A stretch of DNA of 64,000 bases from Aestuariivirga sp. (GTDB lineage Bacteria > Pseudomonadota > Alphaproteobacteria > Rhizobiales > Aestuariivirgaceae). Positions 9,331-18,199 of this stretch are shown piece by piece. Below the pieces are notes generated by a model. That model saw nothing but the letters and a program-made list of their open reading frames with translations, was not told the origin of the DNA and made no database searches. Where the stretch lies: positions 1-64,000 of the forward strand of contig JAUXUN010000068.1 in NCBI GenBank assembly GCA_030680855.1, written 5' to 3'. Both the position numbers and the translations under genes were made by a program. Numbering within the stretch: position 1 is the first letter of the stretch; each line of letters begins with the position of its first letter.

Positions 9331-9682
9331 TCAACGGCGAACTACCATGTCCGTTACCCGCACCAAAGGACGCCTCGTAGTGGTGCCGAAAATGCAGAGA
9401 ATTTGTCGCATGAAGGCGCCCAGTCGGCCACCGCAGGCGTCACTTGCCGTTGGGCGACAGAAGTGCAGGTGGCGGCCGGTCAGGTGATAACGAAACTTGC
9501 GAGCTTGCGTGCCTTGGGCAACACCCAGTGTGATGATGCTTGGTTGCCCCCTCGACGACAACCCGGCCTGCAATAATGCCACCAAACATGCGCTCGAGCT
9601 CCGCCACATGCTTGCTGATGGCTGACCTCTGGGACTCGGTGGCCGCATGATTCTGAAAATCAATTTGCACGGGGGTCTTCAC
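9331..9682 (-). pseudogene. Frameshifted HPF/RaiA-type ribosome-associated protein
   Basis: From a GTG start the frame reads a recognisable N-terminal half of a hibernation-factor-like protein: VQIDFQNH, then KHVAELERMFG, then a strand RVVVEGATKHHHTG. After that the frame goes astray and ends without the rest of the domain, while an overlapping leftward frame continues with fragmentary resemblance (KFRYHLTGR). I read this as a frameshifted or decayed copy of the ~110-200 residue family that binds the 30S subunit and inactivates ribosomes in stasis. A near-perfect FNR-type box about 60 bases upstream would have controlled it. The 3' limit is uncertain. Confidence 0.55.
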
Positions 9683-9743
9683 AATTGTCCTGCCAAAAAT
9701 CTTAAGTTGGGTTTTAAATATACACGCCCTGCTTGCCGAGGCA

Positions 9744-9757
9744 TTGATCAGGGTCAA
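9744..9757. promoter_or_regulatory. FNR/NNR-like box, one mismatch
   Basis: TTGAT-CAGG-GTCAA differs from the ideal dyad by one base. It lies between the leftward raiA-like remnant and the rightward small-protein gene, about 60 bases from each start. Confidence 0.55.
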
Positions 9758-9815
9758 GATCATTGCGCCCTGGAAGTGGAATAATAGCAAAACGTCTTTG
9801 ATCGAAACCAAAGGT

Positions 9816-10079
9816 ATGAAAATGAAAAAGCAGAAACTTCACGAGCGGCCATTGGCCTCCTCTGCCGACATCCAGCGGCTATTTGGCGAGCTCGACGCAT
9901 CGACGATTTCGGCCGTTATGAGTTTGGGGCCCACCTTGGCAGAGGCCGAAGAGGCTGCACTTTGGACCGCCGGTGAAGGCGAGACATTGCCGGAAGCCCA
10001 CCAGCCAGGAAGCGTTATCGCGCAGATTCTTGATCTTGTGGTGCCCGAGGAGGACGACGAACCAAGAACCCCGCGTTAA
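9816..10079 (+). CDS. Small acidic protein of unknown function
   Basis: 87 residues from the Met-Lys-Met-Lys-Lys start. The N-terminus is basic, the rest helical and acidic, ending in VPEEDDEPRTPR. No signal peptide, membrane segment, cysteine pair or known domain is visible. It lies 19 bases before the CapA-like gene, on the same strand and so probably in one transcript, and about 60 bases after an FNR-like box. I do not recognise it beyond a likely conserved small protein of alphaproteobacterial stress islands. A longer in-frame start exists upstream but would overlap the FNR-like box. Confidence 0.55.
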   Translation: MKMKKQKLHERPLASSADIQRLFGELDASTISAVMSLGPTLAEAEEAALWTAGEGETLPEAHQPGSVIAQILDLVVPEEDDEPRTPR

Positions 10080-10098
10080 GTGAGTTGGTCCCCAGATC

Positions 10099-11208
10099 AT
10101 GATCAGGCTGTTTCTCGCCGGAGACTTAATGCTCGGCAGGGCTATTGATCAAATCCTGCGTCATCCCGGTGATCCGAAGCTTTTCGAAGGCTATCTCCAT
10201 TCGGCTGAGGATTATGTCCGCCTTGCCGAAAGAAGCAATGGCCCGATCCCGCGCGGCGTCGATCTCGACTATGTCTGGGGTGATGCAGGCGCGGTACTTG
10301 CCGGCGCGAAGGTCGACTATGGCATCGTCAATCTGGAAACCGCCATCACGGACAAAGGCACGCCCGAACCAAAGGGCATCAACTACCGGATGAACCCGCG
10401 CAATGCGGCCGGGTTGAAGCGGCTGGGGATCGATTGCTGCGTCCTCGCCAACAATCATGTGCTGGATTGGGGTGAAGCGGGCCTGAACCAAACCCTGGAA
10501 ACGCTCCGGGAATTGCCAATGGCCACGGCCGGAGCCGGGCGTGATGCGGCGGAGGCTGCCGCACCTGCGGTACTTGGTGGCGCAAATGGCCGCGTCCTCG
10601 TCTTCGCGTTTGCCGCAAGGGACAGTGGCGTTCCGCGCCACTGGAAGGCTCTGGCGGACAGGCCGGGGGTGAATTTTATCGACGGCTTCGATGGACGCAG
10701 TGTCCGCTCAATAAAGGCTCAGGTCCTGGATGCGAGGAGAAGCAACGACATCGTCGTTGCCTCGATCCATTGGGGAGACAACTGGGGATATGAGATCCCG
10801 CCGGCCCATGTCTCCTTCGCTCACGCGCTCATCGAAGAAGCAATGGTTGACATCGTCCACGGCCAATCCTCGCATCATCCAAGACGCTGGGAAGTCTATC
10901 GCGGCAAACTCATTCTCTATGGCTGCGGCGACTTTCTCAACGACTACGAGGGGATTTCGGGACATGAGGAATATCGCGGGGACCTGGCGCTGATGTATCT
11001 TCCGGTGATCGATGAAGCAACGGGTGGGTTTCTCGCCTCCCTCGACATCATTCCGTTCCAGATCAGACGTTTCCGGCTTAATCGTGCAACACTGGAAGAC
11101 GCCCGCTGGCTATGCGTGATGCTGAATTCCCGCTGCCGAAGTTCCGGAACGGGGATGACAGTGGACTTGGATGGTATCTTGCATCTTAATCGGGAGTGGC
11201 CGCGATGA
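10099..11208 (+). CDS. CapA-family metallophosphoesterase-like protein
   Basis: 369 residues, the full length of the PGA_cap/CapA domain. The opening LFLAGDLMLGR, the VNLETAIT segment near residue 80, LANNHVLDWG near residue 120 and the HGQSSHHPR segment supply the metal-binding Asp, Glu, Asn and His residues of the calcineurin-like fold. CapA proteins act in poly-gamma-glutamate capsule systems, but many family members occur alone with no known substrate. There is no signal peptide, so this copy appears cytoplasmic. Its stop codon overlaps the ATG of the NAPRTase gene (ATGA), so the two are translationally coupled. Confidence 0.8.
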   Translation: MIRLFLAGDLMLGRAIDQILRHPGDPKLFEGYLHSAEDYVRLAERSNGPIPRGVDLDYVWGDAGAVLAGAKVDYGIVNLETAITDKGTPEPKGINYRMNPRNAAGLKRLGIDCCVLANNHVLDWGEAGLNQTLETLRELPMATAGAGRDAAEAAAPAVLGGANGRVLVFAFAARDSGVPRHWKALADRPGVNFIDGFDGRSVRSIKAQVLDARRSNDIVVASIHWGDNWGYEIPPAHVSFAHALIEEAMVDIVHGQSSHHPRRWEVYRGKLILYGCGDFLNDYEGISGHEEYRGDLALMYLPVIDEATGGFLASLDIIPFQIRRFRLNRATLEDARWLCVMLNSRCRSSGTGMTVDLDGILHLNREWPR

Positions 11209-12605
11209 CGGTTCCAGAAGCGGAGTGGCCGGCAAAGCCCACGGCACTGTTCGCCGATCTTTATGAACTGACGATGATGCAAGCCTATCTGCGGGAAGGG
11301 CTGACGGGCAAGGCCGTGTTCAGCCTTTTTTCGCGCCGCTTGCCGCCCGTGCGCAACTATCTGATCGCCTGCGGTTTGGAAACGGTACTGGAGTTTCTTG
11401 AACAGTTCCATCTAGACAAGGACGAGATCGCCTACCTCGCAACGCTCAAGCTATTTACTCCGGATTTCCTCAACTGGTTGAGTGGCTTTCGCTTCACCGG
11501 CGACGTTTACGCCGTGCCGGAAGGAACACCGGTTTTTGGCAACGAGCCGCTTGTCGAAATCGTCGCCCCGTTAGCCGAGGGCCAGTATTTCGAGACTTTT
11601 GTGATGAACCAGATTCATCTCCAGACGCTTCTGGCCTCCAAGGCATCGCGCGTGGTCACCGCCGCAAGGGGCCGGAAAATCGTCGATTTTGGCGCAAGGC
11701 GCATGCACGGCACCGATGCTGCAAACAAGGCGGCGCGCGCCTTCCATGTTGCCGGAGTGCATGCCACTTCAAACCTCGCCGCAGGCCATGCCTTCGGCAT
11801 TCCCGTCGCGGGGACGATGGGACACAGCTACATCCAGGCCCATGAGACGGAAAGCGATGCCTACAGGGCCTTCGCCGGCATCTATCCGGAAACCGTTCTC
11901 CTCATCGACACTTACGACACCATTGAAGGGGCAAACCGGGTCATCGAACTGGCTAGGGCCCAAGGCAGTGAATTTCGCGTTTCGGCGCTGCGGCTCGATT
12001 CCGGCGATCTCGCCGCGCTGGCGCACGGCGTGCGGCAGCTGCTCGATGAAGCGGGGCTTCAGCGGGTGGAAATCGTGGCCAGCGGCGGTCTTGACGAAGC
12101 AGAAATCGAACGGCTAGTCGAAAGCGGCGCGCCCATCGACAGTTTCGGCGTCGGTACCAGCATGGGGGTCTCGGACGATTGTCCGGCACTCGACATTGCC
12201 TACAAGCTGACCGAATACAATGGCACTGGACGGCTCAAGCTTTCGACGGGAAAGGCGGTCCTGCCGGGGCAGAAACAGGTGTTCAGGCGCGCGGAGGCGG
12301 GCCAGTCGAAGGGCGATGAAATTGCCAGAATGGGAGAGACTAGACCGGGCAGCCCCTTGCTGCAGTGTGTCATGAAGAACGGCCACCGTGTCCGTGAGGC
12401 CGAGCCGATCGCCGCCCTGCGTGAGCGAGCTCGTCTTAGCCTAGCGCAGTTGCCGCCAGCGGTTCTTTCTCTCGCCACGGCAACACCTGGCTACCCGGTT
12501 GGGGTGAGTGCGGAGTTGCAGGAGTTTGACCGCCAGGTGAGACGCGAGATCGCGCAGAAACAGCAGGCCGGCGGCCCCGGCAAAATGGTCGACCGGCGGA
12601 CTTGA
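11205..12605 (+). CDS. pncB: Nicotinate phosphoribosyltransferase
   Basis: 466 residues. The N-terminus ALFADLYELTMMQAYLREG is diagnostic for NAPRTase. The catalytic phosphohistidine region reads GTMGHSYIQAH, and the later ALRLDSGDLAALA and SGGLDEAEIERL segments bind phosphoribosyl-pyrophosphate. The enzyme salvages nicotinate to nicotinate mononucleotide for NAD synthesis. The start is the ATG that overlaps the capA stop; an in-frame GTG three codons earlier is less likely because GGGAG is placed for the ATG. Its coupling to a CapA-like protein and neighbourhood with FtsH and a sigma factor suggest NAD maintenance during anaerobic stasis. Confidence 0.9.
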   Translation: MTVPEAEWPAKPTALFADLYELTMMQAYLREGLTGKAVFSLFSRRLPPVRNYLIACGLETVLEFLEQFHLDKDEIAYLATLKLFTPDFLNWLSGFRFTGDVYAVPEGTPVFGNEPLVEIVAPLAEGQYFETFVMNQIHLQTLLASKASRVVTAARGRKIVDFGARRMHGTDAANKAARAFHVAGVHATSNLAAGHAFGIPVAGTMGHSYIQAHETESDAYRAFAGIYPETVLLIDTYDTIEGANRVIELARAQGSEFRVSALRLDSGDLAALAHGVRQLLDEAGLQRVEIVASGGLDEAEIERLVESGAPIDSFGVGTSMGVSDDCPALDIAYKLTEYNGTGRLKLSTGKAVLPGQKQVFRRAEAGQSKGDEIARMGETRPGSPLLQCVMKNGHRVREAEPIAALRERARLSLAQLPPAVLSLATATPGYPVGVSAELQEFDRQVRREIAQKQQAGGPGKMVDRRT

Positions 12606-12765
12606 TAGTTGAGAGGCCGCACACCATCTCTGCATTCAAGATAGTGCTGCTGGCGCAGGAGCGACATGGGTCGCCGCGCCGCCACTCGATCCCTCGCAAA
12701 CTGCTGACCGGTGCTGGCCAATTCAACGGTTTCGCCTGACGAGAATTTTTGGAGAGATGACATTA

Positions 12766-14160
12766 ATGCTGGATAACCTGACCATCACGGATAGCCTGGA
12801 CTCCGAAAGCAACGAGCTCGTCCCTATTGATGCGTCGAAGCCCAAGGCCGACGCGGCGATATCACATGACCTGGTTGACACATACTTCCGCCAGATGGGC
12901 AACGGCGCGCGGCTCTCGCGCGAAGAGGAGACCGCCCTTGCCATACGGATCGAGGCGGCGCAACGGGCTGTTCTGATGGGGCTCTGCCAGATTCCGGTGA
13001 TCATTGAGCAGATTGCCCAGTGGGGTCGCGCCTTGGCTAATGGAGAGTTCCGCTTGGGCGATCTGGTCGATCTGTCGATGGCAGCCGAGTTCGGCGAGGA
13101 GAGTGGGCTGGATGAGCCCAAAGTGCTTGAATCCGTAGTGCTGGCGCGGCTGGAGAGGCTTGGCGAACTCGCTCCAGTTATTAGCTCGCTCAGCCGCAAA
13201 CGGCTGGCAGTGTTTTCGCGTGGCCGGGACCTTGCAAAGGGGGCCAGTGCCCGGTTGCAGGAACTCGTGTCGCATTTCGCCGACGAGGTTGCGACACTGC
13301 AGTTGCGCCCGGACCGTGTGTCCCAGCTTGTCGCTCAGCTTGAGAGCCCGCCGGAAACGCAGCTGGGCCTGCCGGCTGCCGAGTCCAAGAGCATCACCCT
13401 GGAGATCGGCAGGGCCCGACGGGAGCTCACGGCCGCGCGCGAGGAGATGGTCAACGCTCATCTGCGGCTGGTGGTTTCGGTTGCCAAGAGATATCGGCGG
13501 CGCAGTTCCCTTGATCTTCTGGACCTGGTTCAGGAGGGCAACATTGGGCTTATGCATGCGGTCGAGAAATTCAACTATCGGCGTGGTTTCAGGGTCTCGA
13601 CCTACGCCGAGTGGTGGATCCGGCAGTCCATCATCCGTGCCATCGCCGATAAGGGCCGCACCATCCGCATACCGGTTCATATGAAGGAAGTTGCCGCCCG
13701 GGTCCTGCGCGAGCGGCACAAGCTCTATAGAATGGAAGGACGCGAGCCGGAGCTTGACAAGATTGCCGAACGATCTGGAATTTCCGTCGGGCGTGTGGAG
13801 CAGGTCTTGTCCCTGGTGCAAGAGCCGGGCTCCCTGGATACGCCGGTGGGCGAGGACGGCGATGTAACGCTGGGCGATCTGATCGCCGCCACAGACGCCG
13901 TCAGCCCCTATGCGGCGGCAGAAGCGAGTGCCCTGCAGAGATCGATAGCCGAGGCGCTTGACCACCTCAACCCGCGCGAACAGCGCATTGTGAGCATGCG
14001 ATTCGGCATCGGCGGCTCCGGGGAACATACGCTCCAGCAAGTGGCAAAGGAATTCGGTGTGACCCGCGAACGCATTCGCCAGATTGAGGCAAAAGCGCTT
14101 GAGAAACTGCGCCATCCGGCACGCGCGCGCAAACTGGCAGGCTTCGCAAACGCCGCCTGA
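12766..14160 (+). CDS. RpoD-like sigma-70 factor, extra copy
   Basis: 464 residues from the second ATG, placed nine bases after GGAGAG. Visible regions are 1.2 ([10 protein letters not shown]), a non-essential-type insert, 2.1-2.4 ([12 protein letters not shown] to TYAEWWIRQ), 3, and 4.2 ([17 protein letters not shown]). It lacks the long region 1.1 of housekeeping RpoD. In region 2.4, the helix reads W-W-I-R-Q-S-I-I-R where Escherichia coli RpoD has Q437 and T440; the Thr is Ile here, which may alter recognition of the -10 element. This, and the island location, suggest an alternative sigma factor rather than the vegetative one. Confidence 0.85.
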   Translation: MLDNLTITDSLDSESNELVPIDASKPKADAAISHDLVDTYFRQMGNGARLSREEETALAIRIEAAQRAVLMGLCQIPVIIEQIAQWGRALANGEFRLGDLVDLSMAAEFGEESGLDEPKVLESVVLARLERLGELAPVISSLSRKRLAVFSRGRDLAKGASARLQELVSHFADEVATLQLRPDRVSQLVAQLESPPETQLGLPAAESKSITLEIGRARRELTAAREEMVNAHLRLVVSVAKRYRRRSSLDLLDLVQEGNIGLMHAVEKFNYRRGFRVSTYAEWWIRQSIIRAIADKGRTIRIPVHMKEVAARVLRERHKLYRMEGREPELDKIAERSGISVGRVEQVLSLVQEPGSLDTPVGEDGDVTLGDLIAATDAVSPYAAAEASALQRSIAEALDHLNPREQRIVSMRFGIGGSGEHTLQQVAKEFGVTRERIRQIEAKALEKLRHPARARKLAGFANAA

Positions 14161-14563
14161 CATAAGATGGAAGCCAAGGGTCCCTCTCCCGAATTTTTTC
14201 AAGAGAAAGGGAAGGGCAAAACTTCTATAGCAGAGTTGTGGCTGGGAGCTGAGTTACCGGCTCGTCCGCTCAACGTTACAGCGCAGGCATCCAAACGGTA
14301 GCGTCCGCTATGAAATGAACAGTAACCACGGCGTAGCATCTCCCGTTTTTCTTGCCAAGCAAGTGGTTGGCACTATTGTCTGCCTGAGCTAGTGTGCGGA
14401 TGATCTGGATAAGACTTCATCGTTTGGCCGTCTGGGTGGGTATAGGTGAGCCTTGCCAATGCGGTTTCTTGGCCAATCCTAGTCTTAATTTGCCGGCCAT
14501 CGTCGGAATGTCGATTAGGACCGCATGTGAAACGAGATTCTGGTTCAGTTTGGGAGATGCATC
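14161..14563. other. Gap between the sigma factor and PNPOx-like genes
   Basis: About 400 bases with no supported gene. I see a dyad TGCCAA...TTGGCA near 14355-14372 but no FNR-type box and no convincing promoter. A rightward frame running through it overlaps the next gene and has no family features. Confidence 0.4.
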
Positions 14564-15073
14564 ATGCATATTGAAGAACTCACAAGGGATGCCAGTTTAC
14601 ATTTCTTGGCTGGCAGCAGTCTTGGTCGGCTTGCCTGCGCGAACCAGTCGCAACCTTACATCACACCTTTCTATTTTGTCTATCACGATCAGTGGATTTA
14701 CAGTTTCTCCACTATTGGCCAGAAGATAGAATGGTTCCGCACTAACCCACTTGCTTGCGTAGAAGTAGACGAAATAACAAGCCCTCAGGAATGGACAAGC
14801 GTTATCGTCTTTGGACGATATGAGGAGTTGGCAAAAACCACTGATGGTCAGGCACCTCGCGAGATCCCTATTGAGCGACATGAAGAATCAACGAAATCGA
14901 TTGCCGATCAAGACGCTCGTAATCTCGATTTCAAGCTGCTTCAGCAACGTAAGTTGTGGTGGGAACCCGGTTACAGCAGAACAGTTCTCCACGGTACGCC
15001 ACGGCCACTGGAACCGGTTTACTTCCGCTTGTCCGTCGACGAAATTAGTGGTCACTGGGCTACCCTAGAATAG
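14564..15073 (+). CDS. Pyridoxamine 5'-phosphate oxidase-like flavin-binding protein
   Basis: 169 residues. The order LGRLACANQSQPYITPFYFVYHDQWIYSFS, IEWFRTNPLACVEVDEI and WTSVIVFGRYEEL is typical of the split-barrel PNPOx-like/flavin-reductase family; this full-length copy ends with YFRLSVDEISGHWATLE. The family binds FMN, F420 or heme and is common in dormancy and low-oxygen regulons. Its substrate is unknown. The ATG lies in GAGATGCATCATG, after a weak GGGAGATG-type site. No FNR-type box was seen in the preceding gap. Confidence 0.8.
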   Translation: MHIEELTRDASLHFLAGSSLGRLACANQSQPYITPFYFVYHDQWIYSFSTIGQKIEWFRTNPLACVEVDEITSPQEWTSVIVFGRYEELAKTTDGQAPREIPIERHEESTKSIADQDARNLDFKLLQQRKLWWEPGYSRTVLHGTPRPLEPVYFRLSVDEISGHWATLE

Positions 15074-15642
15074 CTTCAATAATTGTCACGCTTAACCTTC
15101 GGTGCCGTGCAGGCGCGCCTTTGAACCGTGGGAGCCGAATAGCCTCCATAGGCACGAGGTTCCCTCTTTACCAATCACTGTTGGTATTGCATTTGGGCAA
15201 GGTTGATCTAGGTTAACGTAATGGGAGAGCGGGTATGGTCACTTGTTGCCATGAGGCAGCGACAAATTCGGCCATTGATGCATTGGCATGGTGTCCGTGC
15301 GGGCCGCTGGAAGGTACCAACCCTGAGGCCGCCACGCTCAACAACTCGCGAAGGCTGAAAGACCAGCTCACCGGTTGCCTTCTCGTAGCAGTTGATGGCA
15401 AGGAAGGTATAGATAAGCGAGCTCGCAAGCGTGCGAAATTGTGCCGGGCCATAAGCAAACTCCCAATGTGCGGTCATCCCGTCGAGGTCCAGTGCGTTAA
15501 GGAGCGGCAGCAAAGCGGCGCATCGGGATTGAATGGCGGGATAGGTGCCATGTAAAGTGTCACCATTTGTCCAAGGCAATTACGGCTCCAGCCCGCTCAG
15601 CCGGATTCAGCAAATCATGGGACAAAGCGTTCCTGTCATTGA
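15074..15642. other. 569-base stretch without a recognisable gene
   Basis: Several short frames exist on both strands (about 80-120 codons) but none has a family resemblance, good ribosome site or reading-frame consistency. One leftward frame contains an aromatic, protein-like stretch (HWEFAYGPAQF), which might be a decayed gene. A degenerate half-dyad TTGAT-CTAG-GTTAA occurs near 15203-15216. I call nothing else. Confidence 0.35.
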
Positions 15643-16026
15643 TCAAATTGATTCCAAGACCTTTTTAAGCTTTCCGGCAACCTCGCTGGCGATCCCTGAG
15701 AGTTCGGGATTGCCAATCCGTTCCATGCCGACAAGCGGATCGACGGCGGAAACCTCGATGCCGTTCGCCTTTTCCTGCACGATAACGTTGCACGGCAGCA
15801 TGGCACCAATCTTGTCTTCGGCTTGCAATGCTTGATGCGACAAGGGCGGGTTGCAGGCGCCAAGAATCCGGTACGGCCGGAATTCCACACCCAGTTTCGC
15901 TTTCATCGTGGCGCTGACGTCAATGTCGGTGAGCACCCCAAAGCCCTCTTTCTCGAGAGCGGCAATTGTCCGTTCAACCACGTCATTGAAAGTTCCGGCT
16001 ATATGTCGGTCAAATGTATAATTCAT
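15643..16026 (-). CDS. DUF302-domain protein
   Basis: 127 residues from an ATG preceded by AGGAGT. The domain order is typical: MNYTFDRHIAGTFNDVVERTIAALEKEGFGVLTDIDV, then YRILGACNPPLSHQALQAE, then a C-terminal half with LLPCNVIVQE-like sequence. DUF302 proteins are small cytoplasmic or periplasmic proteins of unknown function, often found with ferredoxins, cupins and carboxymuconolactone decarboxylase-family genes in low-oxygen clusters, as here. The conserved Cys in the GACNP segment is present. A longer frame extends 16 codons upstream, but the internal ATG has the better ribosome site. Confidence 0.82.
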   Translation of the reverse strand: MNYTFDRHIAGTFNDVVERTIAALEKEGFGVLTDIDVSATMKAKLGVEFRPYRILGACNPPLSHQALQAEDKIGAMLPCNVIVQEKANGIEVSAVDPLVGMERIGNPELSGIASEVAGKLKKVLESI

Positions 16027-16349
16027 GTCATTACTCCTGCTTATTTTACCTTCCGCGATGCTCGTAAAAATCATAGCAAGTGGTGGGAGCTATCGCGGCA
16101 TCTTTGGATTCAAGAAAAGGAAGCCCTCCCTCCGTGAGACGGGGCTCCAGAAACACGCGGCCGATAAACGCGCAAAACCCGGAAAGCTGGAAAATGGATT
16201 CTGATTTACGACCCTAATTATGGGGCAACCCTTAGGGCCGCAGGCCAATGATACCCTCCCCATTGGGAATACTGATTGCTCGGGCAGGCGGCCCAGCAAT
16301 CTCGCCGCGAGGTACGCATGCGGCGGCGCCATCACTTGGAAGGGAATTC
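16027..16349. other. Gap downstream of two small genes
   Basis: About 320 bases. Leftward short frames are present but have no family similarity. I see no FNR-type box, repeats or strong terminator; this may be decayed DNA. Confidence 0.35.
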
Positions 16350-16559
16350 TTAGCAACGGCGTATTCGAAATTTTATGACATTTTCCTTCGCGTTCTGCAG
16401 AAACGCGGTCCCCACGATTTTACGCATCTGCACGACATTGGAGGCAACCACCTCGTAACTCTTTGCCGCCGCAATCTCGCTCGCCGGCATTTCGTCATGG
16501 AACGCATATTCAATTACATTTTGGTCGTTCAATCTAAATTGCGAGCGAAGTTCATGCAT
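16350..16559 (-). CDS. Small unknown protein, second of an FNR-linked pair
   Basis: 69 residues, basic, ending FRIRRC, with no known domain. Its ATG overlaps the end of the upstream gene, and a GGTGAG-type site precedes it, so it is translationally coupled. Both genes lie downstream of a perfect FNR-type dyad, which favours a real low-oxygen gene over a chance frame. Function unknown. It could still be a chance frame. Confidence 0.45.
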   Translation of the reverse strand: MHELRSQFRLNDQNVIEYAFHDEMPASEIAAAKSYEVVASNVVQMRKIVGTAFLQNAKENVIKFRIRRC

Positions 16560-16821
16560 ATGAATTACTCACCATGAGCAATGCTGCATCAATTATCTCT
16601 GATTCAGGAAGGGTAGAGTCAAAGATAACGACGATCGCCTTGGCGAGCATCATGCGCTGATGATGTGTTTGGACCGCCTTCGGGCGATCCCTGCACGCGG
16701 TGTAATATGCATGCCTCATGGCGGCCAAGTCTTCCGGACCAAAATAGCGATAGTCCAGGTCGTCAACGCGTACACGTTTCAAAGTGTTGTGCACGACGGG
16801 CCTCCAACCTACGCAATCCAT
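16552..16821 (-). CDS. Small unknown protein under an FNR-type box
   Basis: 89 residues. The composition is protein-like: LDYRYFGPEDLAAMRHAYY, followed by an alpha-helical KAVQTHHQRMMLAKAIVVIF segment and an acidic tail. No catalytic motif or metal cluster is visible. A GGGGGGAAG stretch just before the ATG serves as ribosome site, and a perfect FNR dyad is 48 bases upstream. It resembles no family I can name, though similar small proteins are common in rhizobial genomes. Overlapping downstream gene suggests a two-gene transcript. Confidence 0.6.
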   Translation of the reverse strand: MDCVGWRPVVHNTLKRVRVDDLDYRYFGPEDLAAMRHAYYTACRDRPKAVQTHHQRMMLAKAIVVIFDSTLPESEIIDAALLMVSNSYA

Positions 16822-16868
16822 ACTTCCCCCCCGGAAATTTCATTTATCGCCTTTCTTAAACGTGATCA

Positions 16869-16882
16869 TTGATCTGGATCAA
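16869..16882. promoter_or_regulatory. FNR/NNR-type box
   Basis: TTGAT-CTGG-ATCAA is a perfect dyad. It is 48 bases upstream of the leftward 89-residue protein start and 160 bases before the rightward exported protein, so it most likely serves the leftward pair. Confidence 0.7.
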
Positions 16883-17042
16883 GGCGCTCAGCGAGTTGGA
16901 TGATAGCCTGAAAAGACTAGGGCTTCCAAGATACGAGGGTAGATTGGGTCTGTTGGGGCGCGATGACTTGCACAACAGATTTCCGGGACTCATCGGAGGC
17001 CAGTAGCAGGTTTGCATCGACAAGGCTCAACAGGAGACTTCA

Positions 17043-17372
17043 ATGAGGAAGACACTTTTAGGTTTATTTGCAGCTGCCACGCTGTTTGGTGGCCCGGCGA
17101 CGGCTGCGGAAGCAAAGGTCAGCATCTATTTTGGATCGCCTTATTACAGCTATCAGCCCGGGCCGGGCTATCTCTATTATCCCAATCGCGGCTGGTATCG
17201 CAGTCAGCTATCCTGCACGCAGGCAAGGCGAATTGTCCGCAATCGCGGCTATCGCAATGTCTCGGCCATTGAATGCCGTGGGCGGACCTATACGTTCAGA
17301 GCTGTCAGGCCGAATGGTAAGCGCGTTATTGTGTATGTAAACTCTCGCACCGGGGGCCTTTGGCGCGGTTAG
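17043..17372 (+). CDS. Small exported protein of unknown function
   Basis: 109 residues with a clear Sec signal (MRKTLLGLFAAATLFGGPATA, cleavage after ATA or AEA). The mature part is Tyr/Pro/Gly-rich (YYSYQPGPGYLYYPNRGWY) followed by a basic module with one disulfide-type pair (CTQARRIVRNRG and IECRGRTYTF) ending in VNSRTGGLWRG. The C-terminal module is common in small periplasmic proteins of Rhizobiales, with unknown function. A good AGGAGA site precedes the ATG by about seven bases. Confidence 0.75.
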   Translation: MRKTLLGLFAAATLFGGPATAAEAKVSIYFGSPYYSYQPGPGYLYYPNRGWYRSQLSCTQARRIVRNRGYRNVSAIECRGRTYTFRAVRPNGKRVIVYVNSRTGGLWRG

Positions 17373-17628
17373 GCAACAAGCAGATAGCCCAGCATTGCAG
17401 CCGGGTTGAAAAACTTGGCTGCATCACTGAACTTAGCTGTGGAGGTATCTTGGGACTACTTGAGCACCACGGCATTACGTGAGTACTGGCAGCTTGGAAA
17501 TTTCCTGCATTCCCCTCCAAGCTGACCATACTTCGCCCCAGCCGCTTGTCCCCCTCGCGCGCTAGGGCGCTTTGTTTTACCCGGGGGACTCTCGTGCCCA
17601 CCGCTTTGAAACGTTAGGGAGTGGAAGT
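17373..17628. other. Gap before decayed cupin and ferredoxin
   Basis: About 255 bases with no supported gene. This begins an 830-base stretch that contains the two recognisable gene remnants listed next. Confidence 0.4.
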
Positions 17629-17700
17629 ATGAAGGGTTTTGTAGAGAACATTGAGGCCTTAAGTGTCGCGAATTTGGATTTCAGGCAGGTGCTTTATTAA
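17629..17700 (+). pseudogene. Truncated cupin-domain protein (N-terminus only)
   Basis: An ATG after GGGAGTGG opens a 23-codon frame, KGFVENIEALSVANLDFRQV, which matches the opening of small cupin-domain proteins of the KGFV-type, then stops at TAA where the family continues with ...YTGKHxQLVLM. The rest of the barrel (about 90 residues) is absent. It is too short for automated gene finding and no longer codes a functional product. It lies next to a decayed ferredoxin, as expected for a degenerating low-oxygen gene cluster. Confidence 0.55.
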
Positions 17701-17937
17701 AGGTTTTATCTAGGCCTCAGCTACTCAGGAATATTGAATTCCCGCTTCACCGTTTCCCGAGATCAAAGCCCAATTTTCTAGGGTTAGCAACTGCATCTCT
17801 GCACTCTAGACCTCTACATTAAGGCTAACCCAGGTATACATTTTTGGATGTTGTTGTCTCCTTGTGTGCGTCGGATCCTTAAAGAAGCTACAAGTTCTCC
17901 CGTGAATTTGTGCTGGCTTGTCAATAGTACGAAGGAG

Positions 17938-18130
17938 ATAAAGTTGCCGGATCCGAAATATTCCAAGCCCTGGCATGGCGTTCCACGCCAAAGCATAGCT
18001 TGGCATCCGACTATGGTCGACGTAGCGTGCAGCTGTTTCGGGACCTGTGTAACCGGTTGCAGTCGCCTCGTCTACCGCATGACTTTGGGCATCGCAAGGT
18101 GCTTGTGGTCGATCCGCTCAACTGCATGGA
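17938..18130 (+). pseudogene. Frameshifted 4Fe-4S ferredoxin
   Basis: After an AAGGAG site the frame reads a ferredoxin-like start (LPDPKYSKPWHGVPR, IAWHPT) and then a damaged cluster motif (A-C-S-C-F-G-T-C-V-T-G-C), with the fourth cluster cysteine still present. Immediately after LVYR the frame is lost; the next frame over resumes with RKVLVVDPLNCM, the family's second-cluster region. The remaining C-terminus is missing. This is a decayed dicluster ferredoxin, no longer translatable in one frame. Confidence 0.65.
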
Positions 18131-18199
18131 CAAAAAGCGCAAGTCTTGTTTATTTCTTGATTTGCGACTTCGCCCAGTAAGGAAACATTGGAGGTTAAC

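Noticed and set aside
15643-15660. TTGATCAAATTGA sequence at the end of the DUF302 gene
   Set aside because: Does not have the N4 spacing of an FNR box and lies at a gene's 3' end.
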